Origin: Nonlabens sp. Ci31
GTDB taxonomy: Bacteria; Bacteroidota; Bacteroidia; Flavobacteriales; Flavobacteriaceae
DNA length: 64,000 bases
Assembly: GCF_012974865.1 (NCBI RefSeq)
Contig: NZ_CP043633.1
Coordinates: 1,869,001-1,933,000 of the forward strand
Direction of reading: 5' to 3'
Part shown: piece by piece, positions 1-9,478 of the stretch
Position numbering within the stretch: the first letter of the stretch is position 1
How the letters are laid out: every line of letters begins with the position of its first letter
Made by a program: the position numbers and the translations under genes
The notes under the pieces: generated by a model
Told to the model about the DNA's origin: nothing
The model's input: only the letters and a program-made list of their open reading frames with translations
The model's database searches: none

Positions 1-3000
1 AACCTAAGCCAGCAGAGTAGTTGATTTTTTTAAAAACCTCTTTAGATTTAAAGCTATATCTAACACCCAGAAGATCATGATCTCGATTATTAATGTTCTC
101 TTCATTGATATTGATTTGATAAGCTCTCGCTTGATTAACTCCTATTTTGTGCCGCTGCCATTTACGGTCGGTAAAAGAATAGCTTATGGAATTATTTAAG
201 GATGTTGGATTTAGTTGATCTGTCAAAAGATCAGATTGTGTTTCTATAAAGGTTCCTTTAATAGGTCGCAATTCATTTTTCAGCCTTCTTTTGTTTTCGG
301 CGTCTACTATTTCTGGATAGGAAAGAGCAAGTTGCTCTTGTTGTGGTAATTCTAAATCTCTAAAATCTTGGTTCAGAGATACAACTAGTAGTTTTCTTTG
401 TTCACTTTCAAGCATTTTTGAAGTAATTGCAAAGGCCTTGTCGTATAAACCTGCGGACTTAAAAGCAGTAGCCATGTAAGATTCAATATCCGGGTCTCTT
501 TTGTTAGATTTTATATAGGTATCATAAATCGAGGTCATCTCCTCATAATTACCCAATTCTGCATTCCATTGCAAACGATCTGTAATACTAAAATCTGGAA
601 CACATTGAGACCAAGCAATCGCTTTCCTATAAGACCCTATGTTTCCATAAGCATAAGCAATATCTGATGCTATAGAAAGTAATTTAGGTTGCTGACAAGG
701 ATTTTTAGAAATCAATTCCTGCAAGGCTTTTGAAGGATTTTTTTCTAGTAAGTAACTTAAATAGGCGGGATAATCAGCGCTTTTTAAAGCCTCCTTATCT
801 CCTGTACTTATGCGCCACGCGGTAGTAGTTTCAGCCTCTAAATTAGATGCACAGTCTGCCCATTTTAAAGCAAGTTCGTAATTGTCTCTATCGGCAAAGC
901 TTTGTGCTATTTTGTTTGCTATTTGATGCAACGACTTGTCTTCACAAGGTTGAAGCTTTATAAGGTAGGTACTGGCCAAGTCCTCATTTTGGTCCATTAA
1001 AACAGATAATAACTCAGCCTTTTCAGAGGATTTATTCTTGACTATTGCTTGTAGTAATTCTTGATCAGAAAGGTCCTTTTCCTCAGATGGTTTAAAAGAA
1101 TCTTGGTATAGCTTTTTAAGAGCCTCGTCTTCAGGGAAAAGCTCCATTTTTCGTTCCATCCACAATTGACGCGTTGGTAAGTCAGGGTAGTCGCTCTGTT
1201 GTGTAAGCTTTCGCGAAAGCGTCACTAGCATTTCATTGTTGCTTTTTACATATTCTTCATTTAGAAAGCTCCAAAATTGATTGGGCTCTTCATTCCAGAT
1301 GGAGTAGGTATGCAGCGCCATCCAGTCGTTATTGCTAAAACTTGAATTCTGGACTATTTTTTCACGTAAAACCGAAATAGCTTTTGATAGGTTCTCATTT
1401 GCTACATAATAAGCAATTTCTTCGTTGGTGTCGGTAAATTCTATTTCATCGCTGAGGTACTTTTTATAGTCAACAATAGCCTTGTCAGCAGTAAATGTAC
1501 CGCTAGGAGCAGGGCTTAAAAACGGGCTAGGTATTACGAGGCTAGAGCCAGCAGTTTCAACCATAAATAATTTCCCATCATGTAAATTAGTGGAGCTAAA
1601 GTAAAGTTCTCTTTTTTTAAGGAGGTTTTCAAAGTCTTTCACCAAGTGACCTTCTATATACATCATCCAGAACTGTGCTGTTCCAGCGGTACTCCTTACC
1701 TCTAATTGTTGATCGGTCACTTTATAAACTAAAGTTGAATTTCTCCACTGTTTTGTTTTAATTACGGCATCTTCTGTAGTTAAAGATCGCATTAAAGGAT
1801 ATTGCTTTTTTATTTGCTTGATATAGTTTTCAAACCTAGGAAGTAATCCTGGACTACCATCAGCTGAATTTTTCCATCCATAAGAATTTTTGTTTCTATA
1901 CTCAAAATTCCCCTTTCTATCAGAGTTGGTTTCTTTAGGAATTTGATAGACATCATCTGGATGTATAAAATGAGACCAGATACCTGTGTATAGAAATAAG
2001 GACTGATGATCAAATACGGTCTGTTCTTCGATGACATAACCACTACTTATTCTAGGGAAATCGTAAAGGTCAGAATTGTAGGGCTCCAGGTCAAACTCGC
2101 GTCCTCCTCCATCTTCAAAGTCTCCCAAATACAAACTGCTCATTATTTTAACAGATGGCATTCCTATGCTTAAAGCCTCTATTCCTATATAATCGATGTT
2201 ATTAGATGGCGGTACATAAGTTCTAGGTAAAGTACCATATTCAGATGCCTTCCACTTTTTTACAACAGATTCTAATGCGGTAAACATAAAATCCTCGTTA
2301 GGCCACTGTGACGCTACAAGCGATTGATGGTTGTACCCGTGAAATCCCAATTCGTGATGTTGTTTGACGACATCTTTCATAAGAATATCTGGCCTAGGGG
2401 TTCTATTAGAAGGATCTAAACTATTATCCCATTCTGGAAATAAAAAGGGAGGTTCTACACTGTTGCGATAATCAAAGCAAGGAATAGCGGTATATTTAAG
2501 TTGGTATTTTTGAGCCAAAGCCAACATATCTGGCCACCATATTTTAGTGTAAAAATCAGCTGAATTGATATGATATTCTCTTTCAATAGGCTCCTCTTTG
2601 CCAGTATAAAGTGGCGTAGGGAAATCATCTAAAAAAATAGTGCTCACATTTGCTACGGTATAAGGAACCCCTTGCAGGCCACTTAAAATAGCGCTAAATA
2701 ATAAACCACGTCCCTCCTTTAATGGTGTTTCTAACCGGTTAAAAGTAATGACTTGACCTGCACCTATATTATTTTTTAGGATGGTAGGATAGGTAGGCTC
2801 GTTAAATGCTGTAGCTAAAACAATCACATTTTTCTTAAAGTTATCTTTTTGAAACCCGTCGTGTTTTGTTTTATCATCAGTTTTTTTTCCTCTCATTCCA
2901 GGTAGGAAATCGTTGTCAAAGGAAAAGCCTTGAGCTTTATAATTTTCTGTTTTATCTGCGTTGCGTTTTATTCCGGCCAGAAAGTCAAAATTTGTGTGGT

Positions 3001-3376
3001 AAGAGATTTGAGGTAGGAGAATAGTGTTTCCGCGAGCGATAAATAACACTAGACTATCCATAGTTTTTGGGGAAAGACTGCTGACATCTCTTAAGATAAT
3101 TACTCTAACAGTTGACGGAATTACAGGGTTGTTATTGAACTTTTCAAGGTCCGATTGTTGATAAGGTATTTTAGAGTAGTTAAGTGTTTTTCTAATTTGA
3201 TTGACTTCTTTTTTAAGGCTGCCTTCTCGAGTAAAATCAATGACTAATGGAAAGTCACTGTCTTTGTCATAAGTAACCTGAACTACTTCAGGGACTTCTT
3301 GTTCTACTGCGCAATTTTGAAAGAAAGAGACCAGTATAATTAATAGGGCGTATTTGTAAATTTTAATATTTTTCAT
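1..3376 (-). CDS. Pel-like lipoprotein: CE4-like deacetylase (DUF2194-like) + helical repeats + possible beta-barrel start (3' end outside window)
   Basis: An open frame runs from the ATG at 3376 to the window edge (1125 residues seen). It starts with a lipoprotein signal (Cys near residue 20, motif FFQNC), so export to the periplasm is expected. Residues ~40-600 resemble the DUF2194/polysaccharide-deacetylase type: FLDDF at 248-252 matches the CE4 metal/catalytic Asp motif and HGYNH at 346-350 matches the HxxxH metal motif. Residues ~720-960 read as TPR-like helical repeats. The last ~100 residues have alternating patterns (SISYSF, VRYSFKS, INYSAGLG) like the start of an outer-membrane barrel. 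It is the last visible gene of the Pel-like operon. In Pseudomonas, PelA is the deacetylase and PelB the TPR plus porin; I infer this single protein combines both roles. A GCTTTCGCGAAAGC palindrome at 1207-1220 is read as LSRK. The barrel assignment is the least certain part. Confidence 0.8.
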   Translation of the reverse strand, partial: MKNIKIYKYALLIILVSFFQNCAVEQEVPEVVQVTYDKDSDFPLVIDFTREGSLKKEVNQIRKTLNYSKIPYQQSDLEKFNNNPVIPSTVRVIILRDVSSLSPKTMDSLVLFIARGNTILLPQISYHTNFDFLAGIKRNADKTENYKAQGFSFDNDFLPGMRGKKTDDKTKHDGFQKDNFKKNVIVLATAFNEPTYPTILKNNIGAGQVITFNRLETPLKEGRGLLFSAILSGLQGVPYTVANVSTIFLDDFPTPLYTGKEEPIEREYHINSADFYTKIWWPDMLALAQKYQLKYTAIPCFDYRNSVEPPFLFPEWDNSLDPSNRTPRPDILMKDVVKQHHELGFHGYNHQSLVASQWPNEDFMFTALESVVKKWKASEYGTLPRTYVPPSNNIDYIGIEALSIGMPSVKIMSSLYLGDFEDGGGREFDLEPYNSDLYDFPRISSGYVIEEQTVFDHQSLFLYTGIWSHFIHPDDVYQIPKETNSDRKGNFEYRNKNSYGWKNSADGSPGLLPRFENYIKQIKKQYPLMRSLTTEDAVIKTKQWRNSTLVYKVTDQQLEVRSTAGTAQFWMMYIEGHLVKDFENLLKKRELYFSSTNLHDGKLFMVETAGSSLVIPSPFLSPAPSGTFTADKAIVDYKKYLSDEIEFTDTNEEIAYYVANENLSKAISVLREKIVQNSSFSNNDWMALHTYSIWNEEPNQFWSFLNEEYVKSNNEMLVTLSRKLTQQSDYPDLPTRQLWMERKMELFPEDEALKKLYQDSFKPSEEKDLSDQELLQAIVKNKSSEKAELLSVLMDQNEDLASTYLIKLQPCEDKSLHQIANKIAQSFADRDNYELALKWADCASNLEAETTTAWRISTGDKEALKSADYPAYLSYLLEKNPSKALQELISKNPCQQPKLLSIASDIAYAYGNIGSYRKAIAWSQCVPDFSITDRLQWNAELGNYEEMTSIYDTYIKSNKRDPDIESYMATAFKSAGLYDKAFAITSKMLESEQRKLLVVSLNQDFRDLELPQQEQLALSYPEIVDAENKRRLKNELRPIKGTFIETQSDLLTDQLNPTSLNNSISYSFTDRKWQRHKIGVNQARAYQININEENINNRDHDLLGVRYSFKSKEVFKKINYSAGLG
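1207..1220. repeat. Dispersed palindrome GCTTTCGCGAAAGC (copy 1)
   Basis: Perfect 14-bp palindrome inside the large Pel-locus lipoprotein gene, translated as LSRK. One of ten exact core copies in the window. Confidence 0.9.
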
Positions 3377-3378
3377 AG

Positions 3379-5364
3379 TTACAAAAGGAGGTCTACTACT
3401 TTATTAGATTTAGGCTCATTGATGATTTCAAATACTTCTAATTGAGAACTTTTGCGATAGAGATTTACCGTACGCCCTCTTTTTCTTAGTTTTTCAATAA
3501 TTTTTAAGGTGACTTCTTGTTCCTGAAAATCGAGATTGTTTCGCTGGTCCCTTATAGCTTGTTTGGTATAGATAAATACAAAAGCACTATTAGGAATAAC
3601 AGCATCAGGGTTAGCTTTTAAGTAGTTGTAATTATTGCGATACAAATGATAAGTAGAATCTAGAACAAGATAGTTCTCGTTAAACTCTCTATAGTTGGTA
3701 AAAAAATGTCTTCCTTCTCCCAATCTGGAATTTTTTTCATTGTTGACCACTGTGTAGGAATAAGGCAATAACTCTGTTCCCATTTTATCATAGATTCTTA
3801 TGATTTGCTCATTGACTAGATTCTTTTTAGGAAATTTAACCAGAGTTCCATTATCCATAAATAGGAATACACTTACTATAGCACATGTAGTCAACAGCAT
3901 TTTAGACCACATAGGGATTTTGACATAAAAGGCGCTGTAACTAACGAATACTGTAATACCTATTAAAATACAAATGCTAGGTGCAAGAAGCTGGTTGAGG
4001 ATATCTATATCTATAAAGTAAAAATTAATTTTATTCAAAAGAAAAAAGCTCAACAGCAACAAACTAACTATAAATAGGGAAGTAGAAGCCTTCTTTCTAT
4101 AGGATAAATAAGCAGTGATAAAAGCTACGACCAGTACCACTCCTATGGCGATCTGATACAAGACATCAGTTTTGAATAGGAGTTGTGGCAAATAGCTATA
4201 GGTATTAGAGGAATATAAATTTGATTTTATAAAAAGCAAGAGATCATAATTTTGAAAACTTGCCGAAATAAAATAAATCAAGGCTGTAATCCCTAAGGCC
4301 AAGACATAACTCCACAATAGTTTTAAAGAATAAAGGTGCGATTCTCTCCAATTATAAAGGCTAGCGGTCAGTACAATTACTGGAAGTATAAAAATTCCCA
4401 ACATAAAATCGATGTTAATGATCCCAAAGGAAAGGACTAACATGTGATAGAAGAATTTCTTAGGGTTTTCAAAGTTCTGAACAGGTTGCAGCGCATAGAT
4501 GATATAGGGAAGCATGATGGACAAACCTGTAAAAATAGGTTTAGATTCTGTCAGTTGATTGATGTTAAGAGGTAATAATGGGTATAGTAAAATAAAAGAA
4601 AGTGCCGTAATTAAACCTGGTAAAATAGGCCTACTGGTTATTTTGTTGACAAACCAAAATAAAGAAACCGTAAGCAAAGCATTTTCTATTAATCCATAAG
4701 AAATTAAAGCATTAGCATGAGTTATACCGGTAATATCGCTATAAAAACTGATAAGAGAAGACTCTCCCATCATAGTGCCTGAATGGAAAAAATACTGATT
4801 GTGATTGATGTCCTTAATGATGGCTAGATCGCTGTACCAAATGTCAGATAAGAGGTAGCTGTCAAAATAAAAGAAGTAATATCTCGATGCAAAGGCTAGT
4901 ATGGCGAGTGCTATGCCTACACCAACTTGCCACTTTAAATATTTATAAAGCTTGGGGTCATTAATGCTTTTTCTGACTTCAAATTTTTTATTAAATCCTT
5001 TAACATCCAAGAAGAACTCTCTTCGTTCCTTTTTAATTAAAAGATAAAGGAGCAAGCGTTTTTTGATCTCTTTGAATTGCCCTCTTAATGATTTTTTAAA
5101 ATTGAGATTTAAGAAAATGAGTAAAAGAATGGATAGCAAAATGACTAGAATAACTATAATGTCATAAGCGTTGAGTTGTGTTAAAACTAAGGTTATCATC
5201 ACCAGGCCGCTTATAAATAATGGATACCTTAACATGAAATAGTCCAAGCCACGACTAGCCGAAACCCTGCGTACAGCAATAATATTTAGGCCGTAAATAA
5301 AGAGAATAAAAAGCAGCAGTCGCAAAGGGCCTATTACTACAGATGGTGTATAGAAAATATCCAT
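3379..5364 (-). CDS. Polytopic membrane protein of the Pel-like locus
   Basis: About 661 residues from the ATG at 5364, one base after the upstream stop codon; a TTG at 5400 in the same frame would add 12 residues. I count roughly 12-14 hydrophobic helices up to about residue 530, with a cytoplasm-like basic segment near 100-145 and a soluble tail of ~120 residues. No glycosyltransferase, GGDEF or GAF motif is visible. It starts next to the GH114-like gene stop and ends two bases before the start of the large lipoprotein gene, so it is almost surely co-transcribed with them. By position it could do the job of PelD/PelE in the inner-membrane complex, but this is inference: I do not recognise the family. 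A GT-C-like enzyme is another possibility. Confidence 0.8.
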   Translation of the reverse strand: MDIFYTPSVVIGPLRLLLFILFIYGLNIIAVRRVSASRGLDYFMLRYPLFISGLVMITLVLTQLNAYDIIVILVILLSILLLIFLNLNFKKSLRGQFKEIKKRLLLYLLIKKERREFFLDVKGFNKKFEVRKSINDPKLYKYLKWQVGVGIALAILAFASRYYFFYFDSYLLSDIWYSDLAIIKDINHNQYFFHSGTMMGESSLISFYSDITGITHANALISYGLIENALLTVSLFWFVNKITSRPILPGLITALSFILLYPLLPLNINQLTESKPIFTGLSIMLPYIIYALQPVQNFENPKKFFYHMLVLSFGIINIDFMLGIFILPVIVLTASLYNWRESHLYSLKLLWSYVLALGITALIYFISASFQNYDLLLFIKSNLYSSNTYSYLPQLLFKTDVLYQIAIGVVLVVAFITAYLSYRKKASTSLFIVSLLLLSFFLLNKINFYFIDIDILNQLLAPSICILIGITVFVSYSAFYVKIPMWSKMLLTTCAIVSVFLFMDNGTLVKFPKKNLVNEQIIRIYDKMGTELLPYSYTVVNNEKNSRLGEGRHFFTNYREFNENYLVLDSTYHLYRNNYNYLKANPDAVIPNSAFVFIYTKQAIRDQRNNLDFQEQEVTLKIIEKLRKRGRTVNLYRKSSQLEVFEIINEPKSNKVVDLLL

Positions 5365-5365
5365 A

Positions 5366-6175
5366 TTACTTTTTAAACCTCGGTGTTTTTTGGAGATCAA
5401 TTTGTCCTATAAATAGATCGAATTGGGAAGCTTTAAGCCGGCTCTTAATTTTTTTCTTTAGTTTCTCGGTATCTGCATATTCTATGAGTATGATAGGAAT
5501 TTTATGTAATTTCTGTATTTCTTTAATGCGATCCAGGCGCTCCTTATAATCTTTTTTATCGCGTAATTGATAGGTGTCTTTCTCAAAATTGTAATTAGTA
5601 GCAACACTCTCCACAGCAATAAGATCTATGAGTGGACGCAAATCTTCTATTATGAATAGGCCTGCATTTTGCATGATGACGCTTTCGCGAAAGCGAGACT
5701 TTACACCTTTTAAAAAACCAACTAAAGAATCTTTAAGCTGAGGAGTAGACCCAAATTCTGTATAATTATCAATATTGTCTAAGAATAGGCCATCGAATTT
5801 TTTAACAGCAAGATGGTCTTCTATTTGATTCTTTAACGCATTTATAGTTGCAGGAGCACTAATGTCTAACGTATGACTGTTCCATTGTTTGTTAACTCCT
5901 ATGGTCTCGTTTTTTACCTCGTCGTAATGAGAGGCTGCCTCATTAACCTCTCCTAAACTTATATAGGCAAGTACATGCTTGTTTTGGGATTTGAGAGTCT
6001 GCACATCTTCTGTATTAAAAAAAGTAGGTTCTACAATAACATAATCATATCCTTTAATATCTTGAGGATAAAAATCTCCATAACAAAACAAAATCTTACC
6101 CTGTTGTTTTTGCGAGTGGCTTAAGTTAGCAGCACTTAAGAGTGTCATAAGTAAAATGAGTTTAATAGGATGCAT
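5366..6175 (-). CDS. Secreted GH114/GH166-like glycoside hydrolase (PelA hydrolase-like)
   Basis: 269 residues with an N-terminal signal peptide (MHPIKLILLMTLLSAANLSHS). The body is a TIM-barrel of the endo-alpha-1,4-polygalactosaminidase type: strands such as YVIVEP and VLAYISLGEVNE, the FDGLFLDNIDNY motif with candidate catalytic Asp residues, and IPIILIEYAD. In Pel systems the matching domain of PelA cleaves a galactosamine-rich polymer in the periplasm; here it is a separate protein. It overlaps pelG by 14 bases and is followed directly by the membrane protein gene. A CGCTTTCGCGAAAGCG palindrome at 5681-5696 is read in frame as RFRES. The family call is fairly secure; the exact substrate is inferred from context. 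Confidence 0.8.
   Translation of the reverse strand: MHPIKLILLMTLLSAANLSHSQKQQGKILFCYGDFYPQDIKGYDYVIVEPTFFNTEDVQTLKSQNKHVLAYISLGEVNEAASHYDEVKNETIGVNKQWNSHTLDISAPATINALKNQIEDHLAVKKFDGLFLDNIDNYTEFGSTPQLKDSLVGFLKGVKSRFRESVIMQNAGLFIIEDLRPLIDLIAVESVATNYNFEKDTYQLRDKKDYKERLDRIKEIQKLHKIPIILIEYADTEKLKKKIKSRLKASQFDLFIGQIDLQKTPRFKK
5681..5696. repeat. Dispersed palindrome CGCTTTCGCGAAAGCG (copy 2)
   Basis: Perfect 16-bp palindrome inside the GH114-like gene, translated as RFRES, a third reading frame compared with other intragenic copies. Confidence 0.9.
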
Positions 6176-7772
6176 AGAAGTGATAGTCTAATTTTTTAAA
6201 ATACCTGATCGCTTTTATTGTGGTTAATGCAGCAAAGGTCATGGAACCAATTAACATACCAATAACAGCGTATTCATAAGAAAAAAATCGGCTCAATAAC
6301 AAGCCTATGATAAGATTAACTATAGTAGCTATAAAAATGGCAGCCAAAGGCTCTTTATGACGGTTAAGGGTGTAGAAATAAAGCACATTAAGCATGCCTA
6401 GGGTAAGAAATAAATAGCCCAGTGCTCCAACTATAAAAACTTGAATACTCAAATCAGAGAGTTGTTCATCAAAACCGGCTTCATAGCCCCAAGGCTGGGT
6501 GATTATAAAGTATAACAAAACACCAATGAGGATAGCGGTCCCAACAAAAATTTTGATATTCTTAAAATACAGTTGCAACATGGACTTATTAAATTGCGCC
6601 ACTTGATCAAATATCATGGTGCGCTGCCTGTAATCCATCAATCGAGAAAATGCTGAAACACTGTATTCTAGAACACCTGCAAGGAAGAAAAATACCAAAA
6701 TAGCAAGATCCATTCCTATTTCATAATCCGGTTCATAGTAAATAGCATAAGGAAAATTACGACCGCTGCGACTGGACCAAGCGATGATTCTATCCATAAA
6801 TATAAAGCTGTAAATAGTGACTCCGTACAAGAAATAATCCAGGTTGCGGTATATGGCCAGCAGCATTTTAGGTGCTTTATTATGAACTCCTTTAGTAGAA
6901 CCAATTAATTTTTTAAAGAAAATAAACAAGTAAGAAAAAGCTATAAAAATCCCTATACTTATGGACAACCAGTGGATAAGATAGGTGTTGATGGCAGTTG
7001 TTAGGTGAAGAGCAAGGGCGAGTGCCGTAGCTACAAAAACGCTGACACTGATCATCCAGCGCTGCTTAATAGTATATAATGGAGCGAGAGCTAATAGAAA
7101 TAAGCCTATTAAAAATCCGTACGCATAAACAATGCAAATAAATAAAAAGGGATACAGATGAATAAAGAAATTAATGGCTACGGAGACTATAAATAACAGC
7201 AGCATTGTTTTCATTCCTAAAAGCACAATTTGTTTTATAGATGCGTAGGCCATGGAATAGTCTTCACTATACCAATAAAAGGATACTTGTTTACCTATGA
7301 CCTGCACAAAACCGCCAGTCGCAACGAGTCCAACGATGACCCCAAAAACCACTGCCGTAGATTGAAGGTCATTAAATCCTACGTAGGTCCAAAGCGAAAA
7401 GCCAAAAAATATAATAGCAAAAATTTGTAGCGCTACTGGCAGCAAATGAAAAAGTCCCGTGCTGTATTCTTTAGCAAATAGAAGACTGCGCCCAGTCATA
7501 TAAGCATTAATAGAAATACGCTTGTATTCTTTTATTCCTGCATTGGTCTGTTTTTCATTTTTAAGTTGGTAATATTCTTTTTGATCCAGAATTTGAAATA
7601 TATAGTTTGCCAGATCAAGTATGGACGGATAATCATAATCTGTTTGAGCATCTACATCTCTTATTCCAAGGGATTCAATAGAGGCGGCAACTACTAAGAC
7701 ATTAACAGGTTTGCCATTGCGTTCTTTGATATCCTCAAGGAGCTGCTCTAAGGCCGTTTTTTGTGTGCTCAT
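6162..7772 (-). CDS. pelG: PelG-type exopolysaccharide transporter
   Basis: 536 residues. A soluble N-terminal region (~1-110) precedes about 12 transmembrane helices with spacing like the MATE/MOP superfamily. PelG is the inner-membrane transporter thought to pass the growing Pel polymer to the periplasm. The call rests on overall topology, size, and direct coupling to a PelF-type glycosyltransferase gene (ATGA overlap at 7769-7772). The next gene, a PelA-like hydrolase, overlaps its 3' end. No frameshift or missing segment is apparent. Confidence 0.85.
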   Translation of the reverse strand: MSTQKTALEQLLEDIKERNGKPVNVLVVAASIESLGIRDVDAQTDYDYPSILDLANYIFQILDQKEYYQLKNEKQTNAGIKEYKRISINAYMTGRSLLFAKEYSTGLFHLLPVALQIFAIIFFGFSLWTYVGFNDLQSTAVVFGVIVGLVATGGFVQVIGKQVSFYWYSEDYSMAYASIKQIVLLGMKTMLLLFIVSVAINFFIHLYPFLFICIVYAYGFLIGLFLLALAPLYTIKQRWMISVSVFVATALALALHLTTAINTYLIHWLSISIGIFIAFSYLFIFFKKLIGSTKGVHNKAPKMLLAIYRNLDYFLYGVTIYSFIFMDRIIAWSSRSGRNFPYAIYYEPDYEIGMDLAILVFFFLAGVLEYSVSAFSRLMDYRQRTMIFDQVAQFNKSMLQLYFKNIKIFVGTAILIGVLLYFIITQPWGYEAGFDEQLSDLSIQVFIVGALGYLFLTLGMLNVLYFYTLNRHKEPLAAIFIATIVNLIIGLLLSRFFSYEYAVIGMLIGSMTFAALTTIKAIRYFKKLDYHFYASY

Positions 7773-9319
7773 GAGTTGGTTGTAGAGTAAGTGGTCTGAG
7801 CATTTTCTATTTGAGAAGAGTTGGATTCTAAAATAGTAGAAGACAACACATTCTCATAAGCCTTTTCATATTGATCGATAAAAAGGTCTAAAGTAAAATG
7901 ATCTAATACGCGCTGTCTAGCATGTATTCCCATGGAGCGACGCAAAGCTTCATCTAGAAGTAATTGTACCACTCGATTCCCTAATTCTTCGGCATTTTTA
8001 GGTTTACACAAAAATCCAGATCCTTCGTCTAGGGCTTCTTTTACGCCACCTACATCTGTTGAGATGACTGGAATGCCAGATGCCATAGACTCTATTACCG
8101 TATATGGGAAACCTTCAGAAATAGAAGTGAGTATGGAAACATCTCCTTCGCAAAATAACAGATGCGAGTTTTTTCTTGGCCCCATTAATTTAAAATTATT
8201 CTCAAGTTGCAGTTTTTTTATCAAGTCCAGACATTCTGCTGTATACTCTGGTACAGCTTGATCATCTCCATAGACCAGATATTGTATGTTGGGTAGTTTC
8301 GCTTTCGCGAAAGCGCAAGATCGAATCATGGTTAAAACATCCTTTAACTCAAATATCCGCGCCAAAGCTACTACTGTAGGAATTCCTTTTAAGTGTTCAG
8401 GCTTTTCTCTAGGCTTAAACAGCTCGTGATCCACACCGTTATAAATAACTTCTATCTTATCTAAAGGTGCACCGTAAAGTTGTTCCCATTTGATATTGAA
8501 TTCATTGACAGAAATGATTTTTTCTGCTTTGTAATAGGTTAGTCGAGAAAAAGCCTCAGAAAAATTAATGAGCAGTTTTTTAAGAAAAAATGGGTATTCA
8601 GAACTATTGATAGCCAGTAGACGTTCTCTGATAAAAACACCATGTTCAGTAAGTACGATCTTTGATCCGTACTTGTATTGAGCAATTAAGGCTGGAATGA
8701 CCGCAAAGCCGCTTAGGGTTAAATGAGTTATATCAACTTTAGGAACATCGGTAATGGAGAGTGGTATTAAAAATCTATAAATCCATCGCATACCTATAGT
8801 AAGGTCCATAAGACTAGCGTCAGGGTTTCTTTCTTTTTTAACTACTTTCTCAATGGTTTCCTTATAAACTTTCCAAACAGCTTCCTGGCGCATGGTTTCT
8901 TTAAAGTCATAATCCTCAAAATACAACCACAGTTTTTTGAATATTTCGTCTAGTAAGGGAATGTTTTTCTGATCACTATAAATAAATTCTAGCAACTCTT
9001 TAAATAAGGGTGTAAATTGGGTGCTTACGGGTTTGCGAGTCGTCCAAACTTTCTTGCCTATGGTTTTATAATATTCGTCTCCATAACTGATATAATCATG
9101 TGGTTCATCTGGAGTCCATAACGGAATTTGAAGAATGTTTTTTACAGATACTGGAAGATCGTATTTGGTAGCAGATTCAAAAGCAGCATTAATAGCATAG
9201 ATCGTAAAATCGGTGTTTTTAGTTTCCGTACACAAAATATGTGACCAAGTAGAAACACCACCACCGTTGTATGGGTAAGTTCCTTCGGTAACTAGCATAA
9301 CACTCTTATTTCTAGTCAT
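7769..9319 (-). CDS. pelF: PelF-type GT4 glycosyltransferase
   Basis: Starting at the ATG at 9319 (MTRNKSVMLVTEGTYPYNGG) gives 516 residues; the frame is open to 9370, but the family usually begins at this motif. The N-terminal GGGVSTW segment and the C-terminal GT4 donor-site motif (EGFPYTVIE, near residues 400-408, followed by GIPVISTDVGGVKEAL) fit PelF, the cytosolic enzyme that polymerises the Pel backbone from a UDP-sugar. It is the first gene of the minus-strand operon and shares an ATGA overlap with pelG. A CGCTTTCGCGAAAGCG palindrome at 8300-8315 is read as AFAKA. Eight consecutive Cs lie 7 bases upstream of this start, inside the alternative longer frame. Confidence 0.9.
   Translation of the reverse strand: MTRNKSVMLVTEGTYPYNGGGVSTWSHILCTETKNTDFTIYAINAAFESATKYDLPVSVKNILQIPLWTPDEPHDYISYGDEYYKTIGKKVWTTRKPVSTQFTPLFKELLEFIYSDQKNIPLLDEIFKKLWLYFEDYDFKETMRQEAVWKVYKETIEKVVKKERNPDASLMDLTIGMRWIYRFLIPLSITDVPKVDITHLTLSGFAVIPALIAQYKYGSKIVLTEHGVFIRERLLAINSSEYPFFLKKLLINFSEAFSRLTYYKAEKIISVNEFNIKWEQLYGAPLDKIEVIYNGVDHELFKPREKPEHLKGIPTVVALARIFELKDVLTMIRSCAFAKAKLPNIQYLVYGDDQAVPEYTAECLDLIKKLQLENNFKLMGPRKNSHLLFCEGDVSILTSISEGFPYTVIESMASGIPVISTDVGGVKEALDEGSGFLCKPKNAEELGNRVVQLLLDEALRRSMGIHARQRVLDHFTLDLFIDQYEKAYENVLSSTILESNSSQIENAQTTYSTTNS
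8300..8315. repeat. Dispersed palindrome CGCTTTCGCGAAAGCG (copy 3)
   Basis: Perfect 16-bp palindrome inside pelF, translated as AFAKA. Confidence 0.9.
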
Positions 9320-9325
9320 TAAACA

Positions 9326-9333
9326 GGGGGGGG
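9326..9333. repeat. G8/C8 homopolymer next to the pelF start
   Basis: Eight consecutive G on the plus strand (C8 on the coding strand), 7 bases before the preferred pelF ATG. Such a GC run is unusual in this AT-rich sequence and could vary in length. Confidence 0.8.
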
Positions 9334-9478
9334 TTGAAATAACATACATAATTACTAAAAATAAAATCACTACACATATATAATTTTGATCAAAAAAAAT
9401 GATTTATAATTATTTTAGTTGTTAATAACAGGGCTGATTTCAAAGCAATCTGAATGTTAAACATCATGCTTATTTAGA

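Noticed and set aside
1810..2043. A 77-residue minus-strand frame
   Set aside because: It lies within the large lipoprotein gene in another frame; the open frame from 3376 to the window edge with clear domain motifs is the real gene.
5343..5549. A plus-strand frame near the hydrolase/membrane gene boundary
   Set aside because: Antisense to two well-supported coding regions.
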